From positions 1 through 64,000 of the forward strand of contig WIUZ02000003.1 of NCBI GenBank assembly GCA_015956445.1: a stretch of 64,000 bases of DNA. Direction: 5' to 3'. The notes under the pieces were generated by a model that was given only the letters and a program-made list of their open reading frames with translations, made no database searches and was not told the origin of the DNA. The translations under genes were made by a program, and so were the position numbers. Shown here in pieces: positions 55,392 through 64,000 of the stretch. Origin of the DNA: Thelephora terrestris (taxonomy: Eukaryota; Basidiomycota; Agaricomycetes; Thelephorales; Thelephoraceae). Numbering within the stretch: the stretch's first letter is position 1; each line of letters starts with the position of its first letter.

Positions 55392-55642
55392 GGAGGGCCA
55401 GGTAGGGGGGATCTTGATAAAGATCCGCCGATACATGTTCACATATTATACCTCGGGTCTTCTGGGGTATTTTGACTAGTAGCACGTTCCACGTATTGGA
55501 CTTTGAATCGTTAAACATAGTGCATATGGCATAATAAACAGTTTACCGCCATGTTTAGGGCAGGGCACCACTGACATAGTGGTGATGAGACGTTGAAAGA
55601 AGGGAAATAAAAGGGGGTAAACGGCGAAATCATCACAAATAT

Positions 55643-56334
55643 CGCGTCAACGTCACCGATCCGGGTTGAAGATTTGATGCCGAACCGAGTGAGGATCAAT
55701 GACAGCTCCCTTGGGCCCGAGTCAAGTCAGACGGATCCACGGGAACGGCTCAAACGTTCACTCGGGACATGATGCGACCTTGGGTTCGGGTTGCACCTTA
55801 GAATATTCCGTTGCCGTCCCCCCACTTCCAGTAGGTTTCTTAGACACTCGTCCATAGTGGATAAAATGTATGTTTGATATAAAGAGATATATTGTAGCTG
55901 CGCAGTAGTAGAGAGCACGGCACGAGGGTTGTGATATACTCGAAAATTGATGTAAACCTACCAGTGTGGCTTAGTATATGCGACAAAAGTCAGTACTGCT
56001 CCTCCTTCTCAGCATGGGTATGGAAGGCCGAGACGGATTTACCAAGGCGGGTGATTCTATCTTGGGCGAGGTGGTCAACCCTGGAGAATTTCCCTTCCAT
56101 AGGCGCAGATGACGCTGAGCTGGGCAATGTGCCGTTGTTTGGCATGTCCCTCCTAAACTCGACACGGTTCAAGGGGAGATTAGTTCCGTGAGTCAATCTC
56201 TCTGCAACACAGCCCGCAATGCACAGTTTTCCTCCGTGTGAAATGAGTAGTCCTATGGTATTCTGCAGCCGGCGACGGTTCGCGAGTGAGCGTGAGTGAC
56301 GTGGTGAGTCACACCAACCCGCGTAGGGGGGAGT
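55643..56334. other. KDZ interior between A2 and C1
   Basis: Remaining KDZ sequence. Open frames on both strands at 55931-56191 (plus) and 55990-56196 (minus, MTHGTNLPLNRVEFRRDMPN onward) overlap; neither has a recognised domain. 56330-56334 is the left GGAGT duplication of C1. Confidence 0.35.
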
Positions 56335-56354
56335 TGTCAGGGTTGTGGGCCTGC

Positions 56355-56978
56355 TTACTTTCTGTGGGGCGCTAGAGGATTAGATGGGTAGGGAGTGTCG
56401 GGACGAAGTTGAGGGAGAGGAGTTCCGGGTGTAAGAGGGAGAATGGGAGGAAGGTGGAGAGCGAGAGGGGATGCTGATTGATAAGGATGGATAGGTGAGT
56501 TGTAATCCTCGCAAAATTGATGGAGTTCTTGAACGAACGGTTCGAAGTCTTGATCACTGAGTCGTTCGAACTCGTTGAGATATTCTATAATTCCCCAAGG
56601 TAAGTCAGCTGGGACGTCCCACCAAAGAATAATGAGAGCGGGACAGGAAGTGTGAACGTTGGTGGTTAACAGAATACGGGGCGTGGGGAAGTAGAAAGCG
56701 GGGCTAATACTAAAGTAAACGGTGACTAGAGTACTGTTGGTGACTGTAGAGGACCACAAGAACTGATGATCTCCTCCTAGAAGAAAGGGGGCAGCAGTAG
56801 TACCGGCGTTGAGGGCGGAGAAAGGACAATAATAAGGGATATGGGTTAATAGATTGTTAGTTCTATTAACTTGCAAACTCCGAATGAGTTTATACTCCCA
56901 GATAGAATGACAAACGTCTGCGACGTTAGGACGAGGAAGGGGTTCGGTAGTGGGGAATGGATTGGGGGCACTAAACAT
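56355..56978 (-). CDS. Family C protein 1 (minus)
   Basis: 207-aa frame MFSAPNPFPTTEPLPRPNVA to a C-terminus rich in Pro (TPGTPLPQLRPDTPYPSNPL). Middle: SIWEYKLIRSLQVNRTNNLL, GGDHQFLWSSTVTNSTLVTV, ALIILWWDVPADLPWGIIEY, QELHQFCEDYNSPIHPY. The same frame is present in C2 (62561-63184) at equal length with many substitutions, a sign of protein-level constraint. The true start may lie in an upstream exon, since a TATATAA on the minus strand is near 57123-57129 and a splice-like junction lies between. No known domain; the mix of Trp-rich and aromatic strands suggests a compact beta fold. Confidence 0.6.
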   Translation of the reverse strand: MFSAPNPFPTTEPLPRPNVADVCHSIWEYKLIRSLQVNRTNNLLTHIPYYCPFSALNAGTTAAPFLLGGDHQFLWSSTVTNSTLVTVYFSISPAFYFPTPRILLTTNVHTSCPALIILWWDVPADLPWGIIEYLNEFERLSDQDFEPFVQELHQFCEDYNSPIHPYQSASPLALHLPPILPLTPGTPLPQLRPDTPYPSNPLAPHRK

Positions 56979-57296
56979 ACGTTGGCAGGAGGATTCCTGC
57001 TGAATGAGTTAGTAAGAGTAAGTCGCAAGGAATATTCCTTGGCTTACTTTGTGTATTGAGCAGTTGGTAGGGAAGTACAGAAGAGATTGAGAATGGGGAA
57101 AGAAAGGAGCGAACGCTCTTCCTTATATACCCAATCCTCTACATGATTAGTAATCCTACATTTAACCAAACAGGAGTCAACATGGTCTGTGCGTAGTTTA
57201 GGGCAGGGTAAAGGGAGCAAGAGAAGGGGACTTAGGACGTTCGATGGGAATTACAAATGAGAGAACAATAAGGTTAGGAAGCAGTACGGGAACAAT

Positions 57297-57406
57297 GGGG
57301 ATTTCTCTGGATCAACGGATGCAATAGAAGCGTGATGGGGATTTCTCGTGTTTCATGGTAGTAATAGAAGACTGGCGGGGATTTCTTCTGATCGATGGGG
57401 ATTTCT
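57297..57406. promoter_or_regulatory. GGGGATTTCT array in the C1 divergent promoter
   Basis: Sites at 57297, 57337, 57377 and 57397, i.e. 40, 40 and 20 bp apart. In C2 the sites at 63503, 63543, 63563, 63604 and 63624 keep the same 20-bp step. A 20-bp step places sites on one face of DNA, as for a bound regulator. Each C gene has its own TATATAA on either side of the array. Confidence 0.55.
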
Positions 57407-57516
57407 CTAGGTTGATGGGATCGTGATCTGGGTTGAGGGTTTGTTTATCCTTTTTAGGGTTTTAATGGATAAGGGTTTATTGTCTTACCCTTTTGAGCGT
57501 TCCATTGACTTGAGTG

Positions 57517-57523
57517 TATATAA
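57517..57523 (+). promoter_or_regulatory. TATA box of family C gene 2
   Basis: TATATAA 100 bp before the ATG at 57617, conserved in C2. Confidence 0.55.
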
Positions 57524-57616
57524 CTCAGAGGGTTTATGGGTTGTTTCCCTCTCATCGTCTCTTTCCCACTCCCACAATCTACACCACCTTTTCCCTCTCA
57601 TAAACATCCTCCCACT

Positions 57617-58436
57617 ATGTCTCTCAACGCTACCGCCACCCCTTTCGTTTCTGCCTCTCCTTATGAGGCTTCTACCCTCTACAACGTCGAACAACACTTG
57701 TACGACACCCCCGCTGCCATTGCTCAGGACAACGAGATGGCCGTCCGATTCCTTTCGGAGCACAACGCTCCTGACCACGTTTGGGACCAAGCTGGTCACT
57801 ACAAGCCGCTCTTGGATCGTCAGGAGCGTGAACGTGAGGAGAGGATCATGAGATTGGAAAAGAGGATGGACCTCATGTACGTGATGTTCGAGGCCTACGA
57901 TGAAGAGTTTACTCACTTCTGCAATGAACATTGGAAACCTTTCCAGGCGGCTGTCCGACAACACTGTGTCTGCGACTGGTGTGGAGCTGCTTGTCAGCCC
58001 CCAGTCTTCTCTCCGGCTTCAGCAGGACCAGGGCGTCCCTCTTCCCCCATCCCCTCCTTGGAGTCCTGCCCCTCCCTCTCTGATGGTGAAGAGGACGTCG
58101 AAGAAGGCTTGGACGAGTCCAATGACTCGTATTGGTCAGTCCTGTCGGCTGTCGAACAAGTCACGACAGGTTCGAATGCGGTTGAAGTTAGAGGTCTCGA
58201 AGTTGCAGGACAGGTACGGTTCGGTCTTGGTGCAGGAGGAGTTAGGTCAGGTGTTGACGGAGATGACTGATGGTCTGGAGCACGATGTGTTGGGATGTTC
58301 CGAGTGCTGGTTAGATTTGACATCTGGTCGGTATTCGTATTGTCCTCAGAGTATTCATAATCCTTTCCATTTTGCTCATCGTTGTACTTGGACTCAAGCT
58401 TGTGACTGTGGTGTGGATTCTTATGTATCGGTTTAA
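57617..58436 (+). CDS. Family C protein 2, coiled coil and Cys-rich (plus)
   Basis: Starts MSLNATATPFVSASPYEAST. First part helical (EREREERIMRLEKRMDLMYV, FEAYDEEFTHFCNEHWKPFQ) with a Cys cluster HCVCDWCGAACQ, then a Ser/Pro and acidic linker (SLSDGEEDVEEGLDESNDSY). An intron near 58137-58169 leads into a second helical run (RLKLEVSKLQDRYGSVLVQE) and a C-terminal Cys/His-rich end (GCSECWLDLTSGRYSYCPQS, CTWTQACDC), perhaps a zinc-binding fold. If unspliced, the frame instead ends at 58270. No known family. C2 carries the start of the same gene at 63846. Confidence 0.55.
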
Positions 58437-58540
58437 ATTCTTTAGTCTTGTTTTCCTTTGTACTAGTATATTTAATCCGATGAATGTCTTGTATAATCTG
58501 TTTGATTTTGCACAACATGTCACGTGTTCGTGACAGGAGT

Positions 58541-58939
58541 GGAGACCGGACGACGTGTCGCATGGGGGAGAGGTTGCAACAAGCAGATGGTGGTGATTGC
58601 TGGCGAAAAAGGCATGACTTCATCCCGAACGTTAGTAAAGGGATCATGAGGCAGGGACAGCCTTTCTGGAGGCAAGAGAGTGAGTGGGAGGGACTGGGTG
58701 TCGAGATCGTGCGGGAGGTGCAGAACAGAATGGTGGAGAGTGGTAGGTGGTAATAATAGTAACTCCAAAGGCCGTGGAATATCGCAGTGCATATCAGGAG
58801 AATGAACCTGTTTGTCCTGATGGTAAGAGTGTCGTGTGTCGAGAAGTGTAGGTAGCATAAACGGAGGACTCTGTGCCAACCTCTTGAACAGGCGAGAGGG
58901 TAGGTTTCTCGTGTGGGGGACTGTTGTTGAAGAGCGTTG
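58541..58939. other. KDZ interior before the right inverted repeat
   Basis: About 400 bp of KDZ sequence. Open frames occur on both strands without recognised domains. The minus-strand frame continues from the inverted repeat and is probably incidental. Confidence 0.35.
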
Positions 58940-59701
58940 ATGTAGGGATGAAGGAGGAGTAAGGTATTTGGATTGCAAGCTGCGATGTTGGTTTTTCACG
59001 GTAGCTAGGGTACAAGTTGAAATGGGCAATCCTGGGGTATCCTGGGCTCCCAAAATACCTGGATCACGGAGAAGTACCATACGGAGGCTGAAATAGAAGC
59101 GTTAGACATGAAGAAAAGCAAAACGAGAGGGGAACGCACGGGATGGGCGCTGACGCGGACCCTGCTTGCAGGCGGTATCGGCGCAGATCCAGGCTGCCAG
59201 GACGGCAGTAATCGGGTCTACTAACCGACCAGTGTGCGTAGACGTAGGCCAGGGCTTGAGGATGGGGTGGATGAGGGATGGGAAGGGGGTGGTGGGCGAA
59301 CGAGCGAGCGGGTAGGTGCTGAGCAGGCACGGGAGGGACAGGGAACTGGACTGGCGCTTTCCCACGGATGTAGCGCATCCCGATGCCCCAGAAAAGCGGC
59401 GGGAGCAAAGGCGGGATCCCTGAGGGACAGAATAGCCGGAGGGGGAGGAGGCGTGAGTAGAGCGTGAGTAGGGATCAGGGAGGGGCATCGGGATTGATGG
59501 TCCTAAGGGTCGATTCCCACGGTTGCAAATCCCGCCGCAACGGCAGCAATGCTGCTCGCATCATCCATCAGAACCCAAACAGTGGTACCAGGGGTAGCCA
59601 GGCTCAGAAGTGAGTATGACTTGAGTATGTCTCAAGTTATCATGAGGATTTTGGGATTGATGGCATGGGTGTTATCACATCTTACTCAGAAAAGTAACTA
59701 C
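58940..59701 (-). repeat. Right terminal inverted repeat of the KDZ element
   Basis: Inverse of 33288-33531 plus 35883-36418. Uninterrupted here, so it shows the original sequence at the A1 insertion site. Differs from the left copy at only a few bases and one 11-bp unit. Confidence 0.88.
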
Positions 59702-59709
59702 CACAGCTG
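59702..59709. repeat. Right 8-bp target duplication of the KDZ element
   Basis: CACAGCTG, matching CACTGCTG at 33280-33287 at seven of eight bases. Confidence 0.8.
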
Positions 59710-59931
59710 CTCGCCGTGCAGCAGAAGGGACCCGGTGAGCTTTGGCAAGACCGAAGGAGTGGCGCACCCGTCGGCCCTGATATCGCGGGCCTTGGAAGAC
59801 AACGACAGATCTTCGAGGAGGGGAAAGGAACAAATGAGACCAATGACCTCCGAGACCGTGGCATAGACGTGAGTCAGGTGGAGAGATTTAAGGGTGAGTG
59901 AGAATCCATGCAATTGAGCGAGGGAAACCCC
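59710..59931 (-). pseudogene. F-box/LRR-like protein, N-terminal part
   Basis: Upstream half of the gene whose C-half is at 32547-33279. Reads GVSLAQLHGFSLTLKSLHLT, SEVIGLICSFPLLEDLSLSS and LPKLTGSLLLHGEQL, typical LRR segments of this Agaricomycete family. At 59709 it meets the KDZ element; with one target copy the codon TG|C is completed and the frame passes into CGESHYIIRG. At its 5' side element B3 (from 59932) interrupts it again, so the true start lies beyond B3, probably outside the window. Confidence 0.75.
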
Positions 59932-60113
59932 TGTCAGGAACATGGTATTTTTAAACTTTTTATAACACACTCCTTCCTCAAACTCTTCTTACCTTTTCTT
60001 ATGTTTGAATGCTTCACACTCCTTATCATTCATTCCCACCATTCAAACAAGACGAAACACACAGTGTTATAAGGCAATAAACGGAACGCTACACTGGCAA
60101 ATGGTTCTACGAG

Positions 60114-61846
60114 CTAAAAGTCGATCGTATCTTCTATGGGAACCCAATGCTCGAGCTGGCCATCCTGGTTCAACCAACTGCCTCTCCCAGCCAGCAACTC
60201 TCCAAACAAGGCGTCCCCATCCTCATTGCTCAGCTGAACTGATAGCTCAAGCCGATAGGAAGAGACTCCTTCTAAGGGACCCACCAGCCGCCCAGAGGTC
60301 ACCGAACTGTGGAGAACCTGGTTTAGCATCTCCAGGATTGGGTGATCGTTTGGCACCACTCTCGACGTAGTCGGCAAGCGATCCTCCATCTCCCTCATTG
60401 GACCCCTCGGAGGGATCGGCAACGGCGAGCCTAGTGAGGTGCCTACGCTGGACCTCGGAGGCGACCTGCCAGTTCCCTCGGTTGACGCTGTATTTGAACC
60501 GTCCTCCCTCATCTCGACCAGACTGGTCACCATCTGACTCAACTGGACGAGGGTAAGGATTGGAGGCAGTCATACGATGACCTTGGCGATACCAGGAGCG
60601 TTTACAACGCTGACCAGTGACAGCCGGATGCACCTCAACAGCCCTTGGAGCATCCTCAGCTCAGTCCACAGCCATCTCCTCTACCGCAACCAACGGCTCG
60701 AATGGAACACGAGGCGTGATGGGACAGCGCTTGCAGTTCTCCTTGTCTGATGCCTCCAACATGGAAGCAGGAGCCGGAGTGGGGAGTGGAGCCTCGTTCT
60801 TGACAGGAGGCGTAGTGTAGGAAGATGGATTGGGAGAGGGGAGTACCACCTCATCAGCGTACTCCAACTCGAACGGTTCGGCAGCCGAACCTTGGCCCAC
60901 CAATCGAGGCGATTTGTCACAACGACACATCTTGTCCTGAAGGGACTCGACCATCGCAGTCAACACCTCGATCTTGTCCTCTAGTTCATCGACCTAGGGA
61001 AAGCTAGCTTGAATCATTCCACAATATGAATGATGAAAGCCGCTTACCCGGCTGCTGTCGTCCCCAAGCTTCTTCGAGTGCCTATCCAGGCGATCATCCC
61101 TCCTATCCAATGCGCCTCTCAAGTTGTCGTCCCTTTCGCTCAAGCCAGCAACCAACGCTTGATGGTTAGCTACCATCGCCTCCAACGCCTCGTTTGTCTT
61201 CTGCTGGATCTCAGCCATGGTCTCCTTCAGTAGGATACCTTCTGAAGACAGACGAAGGACGTCGGCCTTCGCCTCCTTCACCTCCCTTTCCAAATGCTCC
61301 ACCTTTGGAAGCTATGGTTAACGAGAGTCATACTCGGAACAACCTAGCAACCCACCTTGCTTTCTCCTTCCTGTACCGGGGACCAAAGCAGGGTGGTGAC
61401 GATGGTGGCGTGGCGAATAGCACAAGGCACAGTGGCCCCATGCTCCAACTTGCTCTGATCATAGACCCCTCGCTCCAAGGTGGACCACAACTCCCTCTTG
61501 ATGGGATGCTCAAGTTCCCCAAAACAACCTCGCTTGTTGAACAATACCCTTTCCACAATAATGGATTGGTACCAGAGCTTGTCGTCCCAGGTCAACGGAG
61601 GAGTCCTCCCAATCGTCTCCCTGAGATGCTCTGGATCCACTTGGAGTGCAGTCTTGAGAAGCTAGGAGAAGTTAGACCAGCCTTTTGACATTAAGCTGTC
61701 AAAAGGTGACCTACCTGGTCATTGGAACAGTACAGTTCCCCTGCTTCACAGGCATAGGTCTTGACGCTGCTAGCCCTCTGGTCAATGCGGGTGATGGTGG
61801 AGATGCTCTTAGCGGCCTTGTAGGTATGGTTGTTGGTGAGAGACAT
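60114..61846 (-). CDS. Family B coiled-coil protein, copy B3
   Basis: Minus-strand version of the family B gene, start at 61846 beside the conserved MSLTNN-like N-terminus. Shows EHLRETIGRTPPLTWDDKLW, RFGEL-like CFGELEHPIKRELWSTLERG, EREVKEAKADVLRLSSEGIL, SDKENCKRC, SQMVTSLVEMREDG and SSYRLELSVQLSNEDGDALF. The exon layout follows B2. It is closer to B2 than to B1. Confidence 0.6.
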
Positions 61847-62389
61847 GATGGTAAGATGATGGGAAGTTGTTGGTGTTGCTGATCAAGGATGGCTCCAAGA
61901 AGACGTCCTTCTTATAGCCTAGATCAGTGACTCTTCACGTGACCTCCCTCGACGCACCTCATTGGTCCGGGTCACATCAACTTCCGCCACTGTACCATCA
62001 TTGTCGGCTTACTACATCAAGCTGACACCTCGGCCTGTGGAGCGGCCTAGGAAGAACTTCGTTCCGGAACGCCCAAAACACACGCGCACTAAAATAGGTC
62101 TCATGACCTTGACGACTCTATTATGAACCCCTTTACGACCCTGATGACTCATTTATGACATCACGATAACGACCAACCCTGGACCCTGATCACACACGTG
62201 GACAGTCACATCACAGTCTCCTAACCGGAGGAAGGAATCACCATTACTCGGAATAATTGCCTCTAGGAATATTCTGGTTAGCCAAGCGAATGTGGAAGTA
62301 GCCATTAGCGTGAAACACCGGCGAAGCATGTAATCCCTCATGTCCCATGAGTCTAGGCCTGTGCTCCTCATGCTCAGACCTATATTGAG

Positions 62390-62509
62390 GTTGCCACTAG
62401 TCCGTGATGCTGTCACCGCCTACCGACAACAAGGGATGTTGTATGGATCCAGATCTCGGAGCCGCTCGAAAGTTGCACGAAGCAATGAGACATTTCCACC
62501 TGACCCTTG
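62390..62509 (-). ncRNA. Structured RNA-like motif, B3
   Basis: On the minus strand CAAGGG (62509) pairs with CCCTTG, followed by TTGTTGTCGG, ACTAGT and GGCAAC, as in B2. Confidence 0.45.
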
Positions 62510-62560
62510 GGTGGGATCCCCAGGTATGAACTTTTATGACTGTCAGGGTTGTAGGCCTGC

Positions 62561-63184
62561 TTACTTTCTGTGGGGCGCTAGAGGATTAGCGGGGTAGGGG
62601 GTGTCGGGTCGAGGTTGAGGAAGTGGAGTTCCTGGTGTAAGAGGGAGAACAGGAGGGAGGTCGAGGGCGAGGGGAGCGTCGGATTGGTAGGGGTGAACGG
62701 CGGAGTTGTAGTCTTCACAGAACAGATACAGTTCTTGTATGAACGGTTCGAAGTCTTGACCGCTGAGTTGTTCGAACTCGTTAAGGTATTCTACAAGTCC
62801 CCAAGGTAAGTCAGTTGGGATGTCCCACCAAAGAACAATGAGAGCTGGACAGGAGGTGTGAACGTTGGTGGTTAAAATAATACGAGGAGTAGGAAAGTAG
62901 AAGGCGGGGCTGATACTAAAGTAAACGGTGACAAGAGTAGTGTGGGTGACTGTGGATGACCACAAGAATTGATGATCTCCTCCTAGAAGGAAGGGAGCCG
63001 AGGTGGTGCCGGCGTCAAGGGCTGAGAAGGGACGATAATAAGGGAGATGAGTTAATAGACCGTTGGATCTATTAATTTGTAGACTTCTGATGAGTTTATA
63101 CTCCCAGATAGACCTACGAACGTCAGAGACGTTGGGGCGCTGGAGGGGTTCTGTAGAGGGGAAAGGGTTTGGGGCACTGAACAT
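62561..63184 (-). CDS. Family C protein 1, copy C2
   Basis: 207-aa frame equal in length to that in C1: MFSAPNPFPSTEPLQRPNVS, SIWEYKLIRSLQINRSNGLL, GGDHQFLWSSTVTHTTLVTV, ALIVLWWDIPTDLPWGLVEY, TPGTPLPQPRPDTPYPANPL. Differences from C1 are mostly conservative by eye. Function unknown. Confidence 0.6.
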   Translation of the reverse strand: MFSAPNPFPSTEPLQRPNVSDVRRSIWEYKLIRSLQINRSNGLLTHLPYYRPFSALDAGTTSAPFLLGGDHQFLWSSTVTHTTLVTVYFSISPAFYFPTPRIILTTNVHTSCPALIVLWWDIPTDLPWGLVEYLNEFEQLSGQDFEPFIQELYLFCEDYNSAVHPYQSDAPLALDLPPVLPLTPGTPLPQPRPDTPYPANPLAPHRK

Positions 63185-63502
63185 ACGTTGGCAGGAAGAT
63201 TCCTGCTAAAATGAGTCAGATGAAGGTAAGACGCAAGGAGTATTCCTTGGCTTACTTTGTATTGAGCAGTTGGTAGGATAGTACAGAAGAGATTGAGAAT
63301 GGGGAAAGAAAGGAGCGAACGCTCTTCCTTATATACCCAATCCTCTACATGCTTAGTAATCGTACAATGAGTCAAACATGAGTCAACATGGTCTGTGCGT
63401 GGTTTAGGGTAGGCTAAGGAACAAGCGAGGAAGGGACTTAGGGCGTTTGAAGGGAATTACAAATGGGAGAACCATAAGGCTAGGGAATAGTACGGGAGCA
63501 AT

Positions 63503-63633
63503 GGGGATTTCTCAAGTTTCAGGGTAGCAATAGAAGATTGATGGGGATTTCTCATGATCGGTGGGGATTTCTCAGGTTTCAGGGTAGTTAATAGAAGACT
63601 GATGGGGATTTCTTGTGATCGATGGGGATTTCT
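63503..63633. promoter_or_regulatory. GGGGATTTCT array in the C2 divergent promoter
   Basis: Five sites at 63503, 63543, 63563, 63604 and 63624, spaced 40, 20, 41 and 20 bp. Same position between the two divergent genes as in C1, with more copies. Confidence 0.55.
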
Positions 63634-63845
63634 CCTAAATGATGGGATCACGATTGGGGTTGAGGGTTCATTTACCCTTTTTGGGTCGTAAATGGGTTGA
63701 GGCGTTATTGTTTCCCCTTTTTAGCGTTCCATTGATGGGAATGTATATAACTCAGGAGGGTTTTGGTTCTTGTCCTCTCATCGTCTCTTTTCCACTCCCA
63801 TCATCTACCACTCTCTTCTCCTCACAAAACCGTTTTTCTCTTACC

Positions 63846-64000
63846 ATGTCTCTCAACGCCGCTGCCACCCCTTTCGTCTCTGCCTCTCCCTACGACGTCG
63901 AACAACATTTGTACGACACCCCCGCTGCCATCGCTCAGGACAACGAGATGGCTCAGCAGTTCCTTCGGGCTCACAACGCCCCTGGTCATATTTGGGAACA
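63846..64000 (+). CDS. Family C protein 2, copy C2, partial
   Basis: Start of the same gene as at 57617: MSLNAAATPFVSASPYDVEQ, then HLYDTPAAIAQDNEMAQQFL. Runs off the window. It lacks the short EASTLYN segment found in C1. Confidence 0.6.
   Translation, partial: MSLNAAATPFVSASPYDVEQHLYDTPAAIAQDNEMAQQFLRAHNAPGHIWE

Larger units (their letters stand above)
50001..55637 (+). mobile_element. TGTCAGG element, family A, copy A2 (contains B2)
   Basis: Starts TGTCAGGCCGACG, ends TCATCACA, flanked by a perfect 5-bp duplication AATAT (49996-50000, 55638-55642). Without B2 and one copy of its duplication it is about 2,347 bp, almost the same as A1. Its gene (ATG at 50689, TATATAA at 50627) matches that of A1 but is interrupted by B2 in the last exon. 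Structured motif at 55279-55391. Confidence 0.85.
56335..58535. mobile_element. TGTCAGG element, family C, copy C1
   Basis: 2,201 bp, starts TGTCAGGGTTGTGG and ends GTTCGTGACA, with a perfect 5-bp duplication GGAGT (56330-56334, 58536-58540). Carries two divergent genes separated by a promoter region with regularly spaced GGGGATTTCT sites. It shares short stretches with family A outside the genes (catggtctgtgcgt; tttagggcaggg), so the families are related. No long terminal repeats. Confidence 0.85.
33288..59701. mobile_element. 26.4-kb KDZ DNA transposon with nested insertions
   Basis: Boundaries come from three independent signs: ~760-bp inverted repeats at both ends that share about 99% of bases outside an inserted element; an 8-bp target duplication (7 of 8 match), a size reported for Zisupton-type elements; and the interrupted host gene. 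Inside lies a KDZ transposase gene (37723-41527, minus), another large gene (46294-49702, plus), a possible small gene near 45690-45983, and five later insertions (A1, B1, palindrome 2, A2 containing B2, and C1). Removing them leaves about 11 kb of original element. Very similar ends suggest recent movement, though the transposase has one apparent frameshift. Confidence 0.88.
59932..62540 (-). mobile_element. TGTCAGG element, family B, copy B3 (inverted)
   Basis: Inverted family B copy starting at 59932 with TGTCAGGAACATGG, the reverse of the B1 and B2 right end. It runs to 62540, where element C2 begins; the rest of B3 is expected beyond C2, outside the window. It sits in the N-part of the F-box/LRR-like gene. 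Carries the family B gene on the minus strand and the structured motif at 62390-62509. Confidence 0.82.
62541..64000. mobile_element. TGTCAGG element, family C, copy C2 (runs off window)
   Basis: Starts TGTCAGGGTTGTAGG, like C1, inside B3, with ATGAC as the left flank (62536-62540); the right end lies outside the window. Contains gene 1 (minus), the GGGGATTTCT array and the start of gene 2 (plus). Confidence 0.82.

Noticed and set aside
1-64000. CRISPR arrays, bacterial operons, rRNA genes
   Set aside because: None seen. Spliced genes and element content are clearly eukaryotic, and the tandem repeats present are not spacer-repeat arrays.

Overview
The window looks like a gene-poor, transposon-rich stretch of an Agaricomycete (Basidiomycota) genome. 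The evidence is the many ~50-60 bp GT-AG introns, a NACHT-type NLR gene next to tyrosine-kinase-like (TKL) family genes, an F-box/LRR-like gene, a KDZ transposase, and two conserved housekeeping genes (MRD1 and prefoldin subunit 3) packed head to head.

Layout. 1-1118: flank with no firm gene. 1119-9923: a whole-looking Ty3/gypsy LTR retrotransposon (minus strand) with near-identical LTRs. 9924-13200: an AT-rich interval and a rearranged partial duplicate of the MRD1 region. 13202-16018: an NLR gene, followed by a CpG-depleted kinase-like relic (to 17317). 18125-20988 (minus): MRD1, which carries an in-frame TGA. 21137-22080: prefoldin 3. 22533-28054 (minus): a TKL pseudokinase gene split by a 3.9-kb TIR element (23928-27814) that carries an intron-bearing fragment of a urease gene. 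29831-31055: a near-perfect palindromic CACTG-ended element. 31460-32150: relic of a small secreted ML-like protein.

The main structure is a 26.4-kb transposon at 33288-59701. It has ~760-bp terminal inverted repeats and an 8-bp target duplication (7 of 8 bases match), and sits inside the coding sequence of an F-box/LRR-like gene. The two halves of that gene (N-half at 59710-59931, C-half at 32547-33279) meet in one reading frame when a single copy of the 8-mer is kept. The element encodes a multi-exon KDZ (Kyakuja-Dileera-Zisupton) transposase (37723-41527, minus) with one apparent frameshift, and a further large gene of a family found in Agaricomycetes (46294-49702) whose first two codons are cut off by a second palindromic CACTG element.

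Nested in and around it are three related families of small elements, here called A (2.35 kb), B (3.2 kb) and C (2.2 kb). All begin TGTCAGG, end in ACA, and make 5-bp target duplications. None shows long terminal repeats. Each carries one or two spliced genes for coiled-coil or Cys-rich proteins with no enzymatic domain I recognise. A and B share a structured RNA-like motif. C carries a divergent gene pair over an array of GGGGATTTCT sites spaced in multiples of about 20 bp. These families are the best candidate in the window for an undescribed system; their class (LTR-derived or something else) is not settled by the sequence alone. Order inferred from nesting: KDZ element into the F-box gene; then A, B, C and the palindrome into KDZ; B2 into A2; B3 into the F-box N-half; C2 into B3.
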